The translations under genes and the position numbers were made by a program. Source: Bacillota bacterium (GTDB lineage Bacteria > Bacillota > Limnochordia > Darwinibacteriales > JAAYFS01). Taken from it: a stretch of 64,000 bases of DNA. Positions 63,876 through 64,000 of the stretch are shown one piece after another (position 1 is the first letter of the stretch; each line of letters begins with the position of its first letter). The notes below the pieces were generated by a model, which saw only the letters and a list, made by a program, of their open reading frames with translations, was not told the DNA's origin and made no database searches. The DNA is taken from contig JAAYFS010000012.1 of NCBI GenBank assembly GCA_012728115.1, positions 1 to 64,000 on the forward strand, given 5' to 3'.

Positions 63876-64000
63876 TTATTCCTTTCTATCAATCACTTTG
63901 TTTACCCAATTTGAGCAATCGATCGGCTCCATTCCTTTTTTAAAGTGGGCAAGATATTCAGTATTACCATCTGAGCCTGTGATCGGAGATTTTATTAGAC
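63876..64000 (-). CDS. tlyA: TlyA-type rRNA methyltransferase, C-terminal end (runs off the window)
   Basis: Only the last 40 codons are present, ending at TAA 63878-63876. The visible part contains KSPITGSDGNTEYLAHF, matching the TlyA/YqxC C-terminus (SPITG.GN.E.L). TlyA methylates 16S and 23S rRNA in some bacteria. Its place before nadK supports the call. Confidence 0.8.
   Translation of the reverse strand, partial: LIKSPITGSDGNTEYLAHFKKGMEPIDCSNWVNKVIDRKE

Overview
The window is a low-GC chromosomal segment (roughly 40% GC by eye) from an endospore-forming member of the Bacillota. This rests on spo0A, spoIVB, the dipicolinate synthase pair dpaA/dpaB, ytaF, ytxC, a ylxY/pdaB-type deacetylase pair, sleB, sepF, divIVA, three T-box leaders (pheS, thrS, ileS), a PyrR attenuator and an infC-rpmI-rplT (L20-type) leader. 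Nearly every gene lies on the minus strand; the exceptions are rpsD, ytaF and one GH18 glycosidase. Gene order matches Bacillus/Clostridia blocks, but several details suggest a deep-branching, possibly diderm lineage (inference). The clearest is a secreted beta-rich protein at 35763-37070 that looks like an outer-membrane beta-barrel.

Layout. 1-11.3 kb: polX (partial), cvpA, zapA, pheT-pheS with T-box and a tiny yqzL-like gene, an rRNA methyltransferase, rplT-rpmI-infC (infC starts at a rare ATC codon), thrS with T-box, a DUF445 gene and ytxC. 11.3-13.5 kb: rpsD (+), tRNA-Cys (-), ytaF (+) and a structured convergent gap. 13.5-26.5 kb: pyrR-uraA behind a PyrR attenuator, rluD-lspA-dksA-like, ileS with T-box, the division block divIVA-ylmH-yggT-proC-sepF-yggS, uppP, a Na/Pi cotransporter-like gene, and ylzJ-tepA. 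26.5-38.4 kb: RNase J, the lysine/dipicolinate block dapA-dapG-asd-dpaB-dpaA-dapB with a good SigK-type promoter before dpaA, ymxH, the beta-barrel candidate and an M16 protease. 38.5-47.6 kb: GH18, two polysaccharide deacetylases, sleB, dinG, a MraY/WecA-like transferase, GT2, steB/mctB-like and steA. 47.7-64 kb: spo0A, a MoxR/DUF58/VWA/HtrA envelope cluster, spoIVB, recN, argR, nadK and tlyA (partial).

The most unusual region is 48.4-59.4 kb. An eight-gene MoxR-DUF58-BatA/VWA-membrane-HtrA cluster sits between spoIVB and spo0A, genes that are neighbours in Bacillus. Five genes here, including spo0A, are interrupted: three single-base frameshifts (two at T7 tracts) and three in-frame stops (TAA, TAA, TAG). 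The other 50 kb shows no such lesion. Independently of the stop, the Spo0A receiver has Glu in place of the phosphoacceptor Asp and Ser in place of one acidic-pocket Asp, while its DNA-binding domain is well conserved. Either this region is decaying or badly assembled, or Spo0A control has been rewired here.

How it works together: translation genes are tuned by tRNA- and protein-sensing leaders; the dap/asd/dpa genes make lysine, peptidoglycan diaminopimelate and spore dipicolinate; spoIVB, sleB, pdaB, ytaF and ytxC serve spore development; and divIVA/sepF/zapA/steA/steB serve division. All functional calls come from reading motifs and gene order; no database search was possible.
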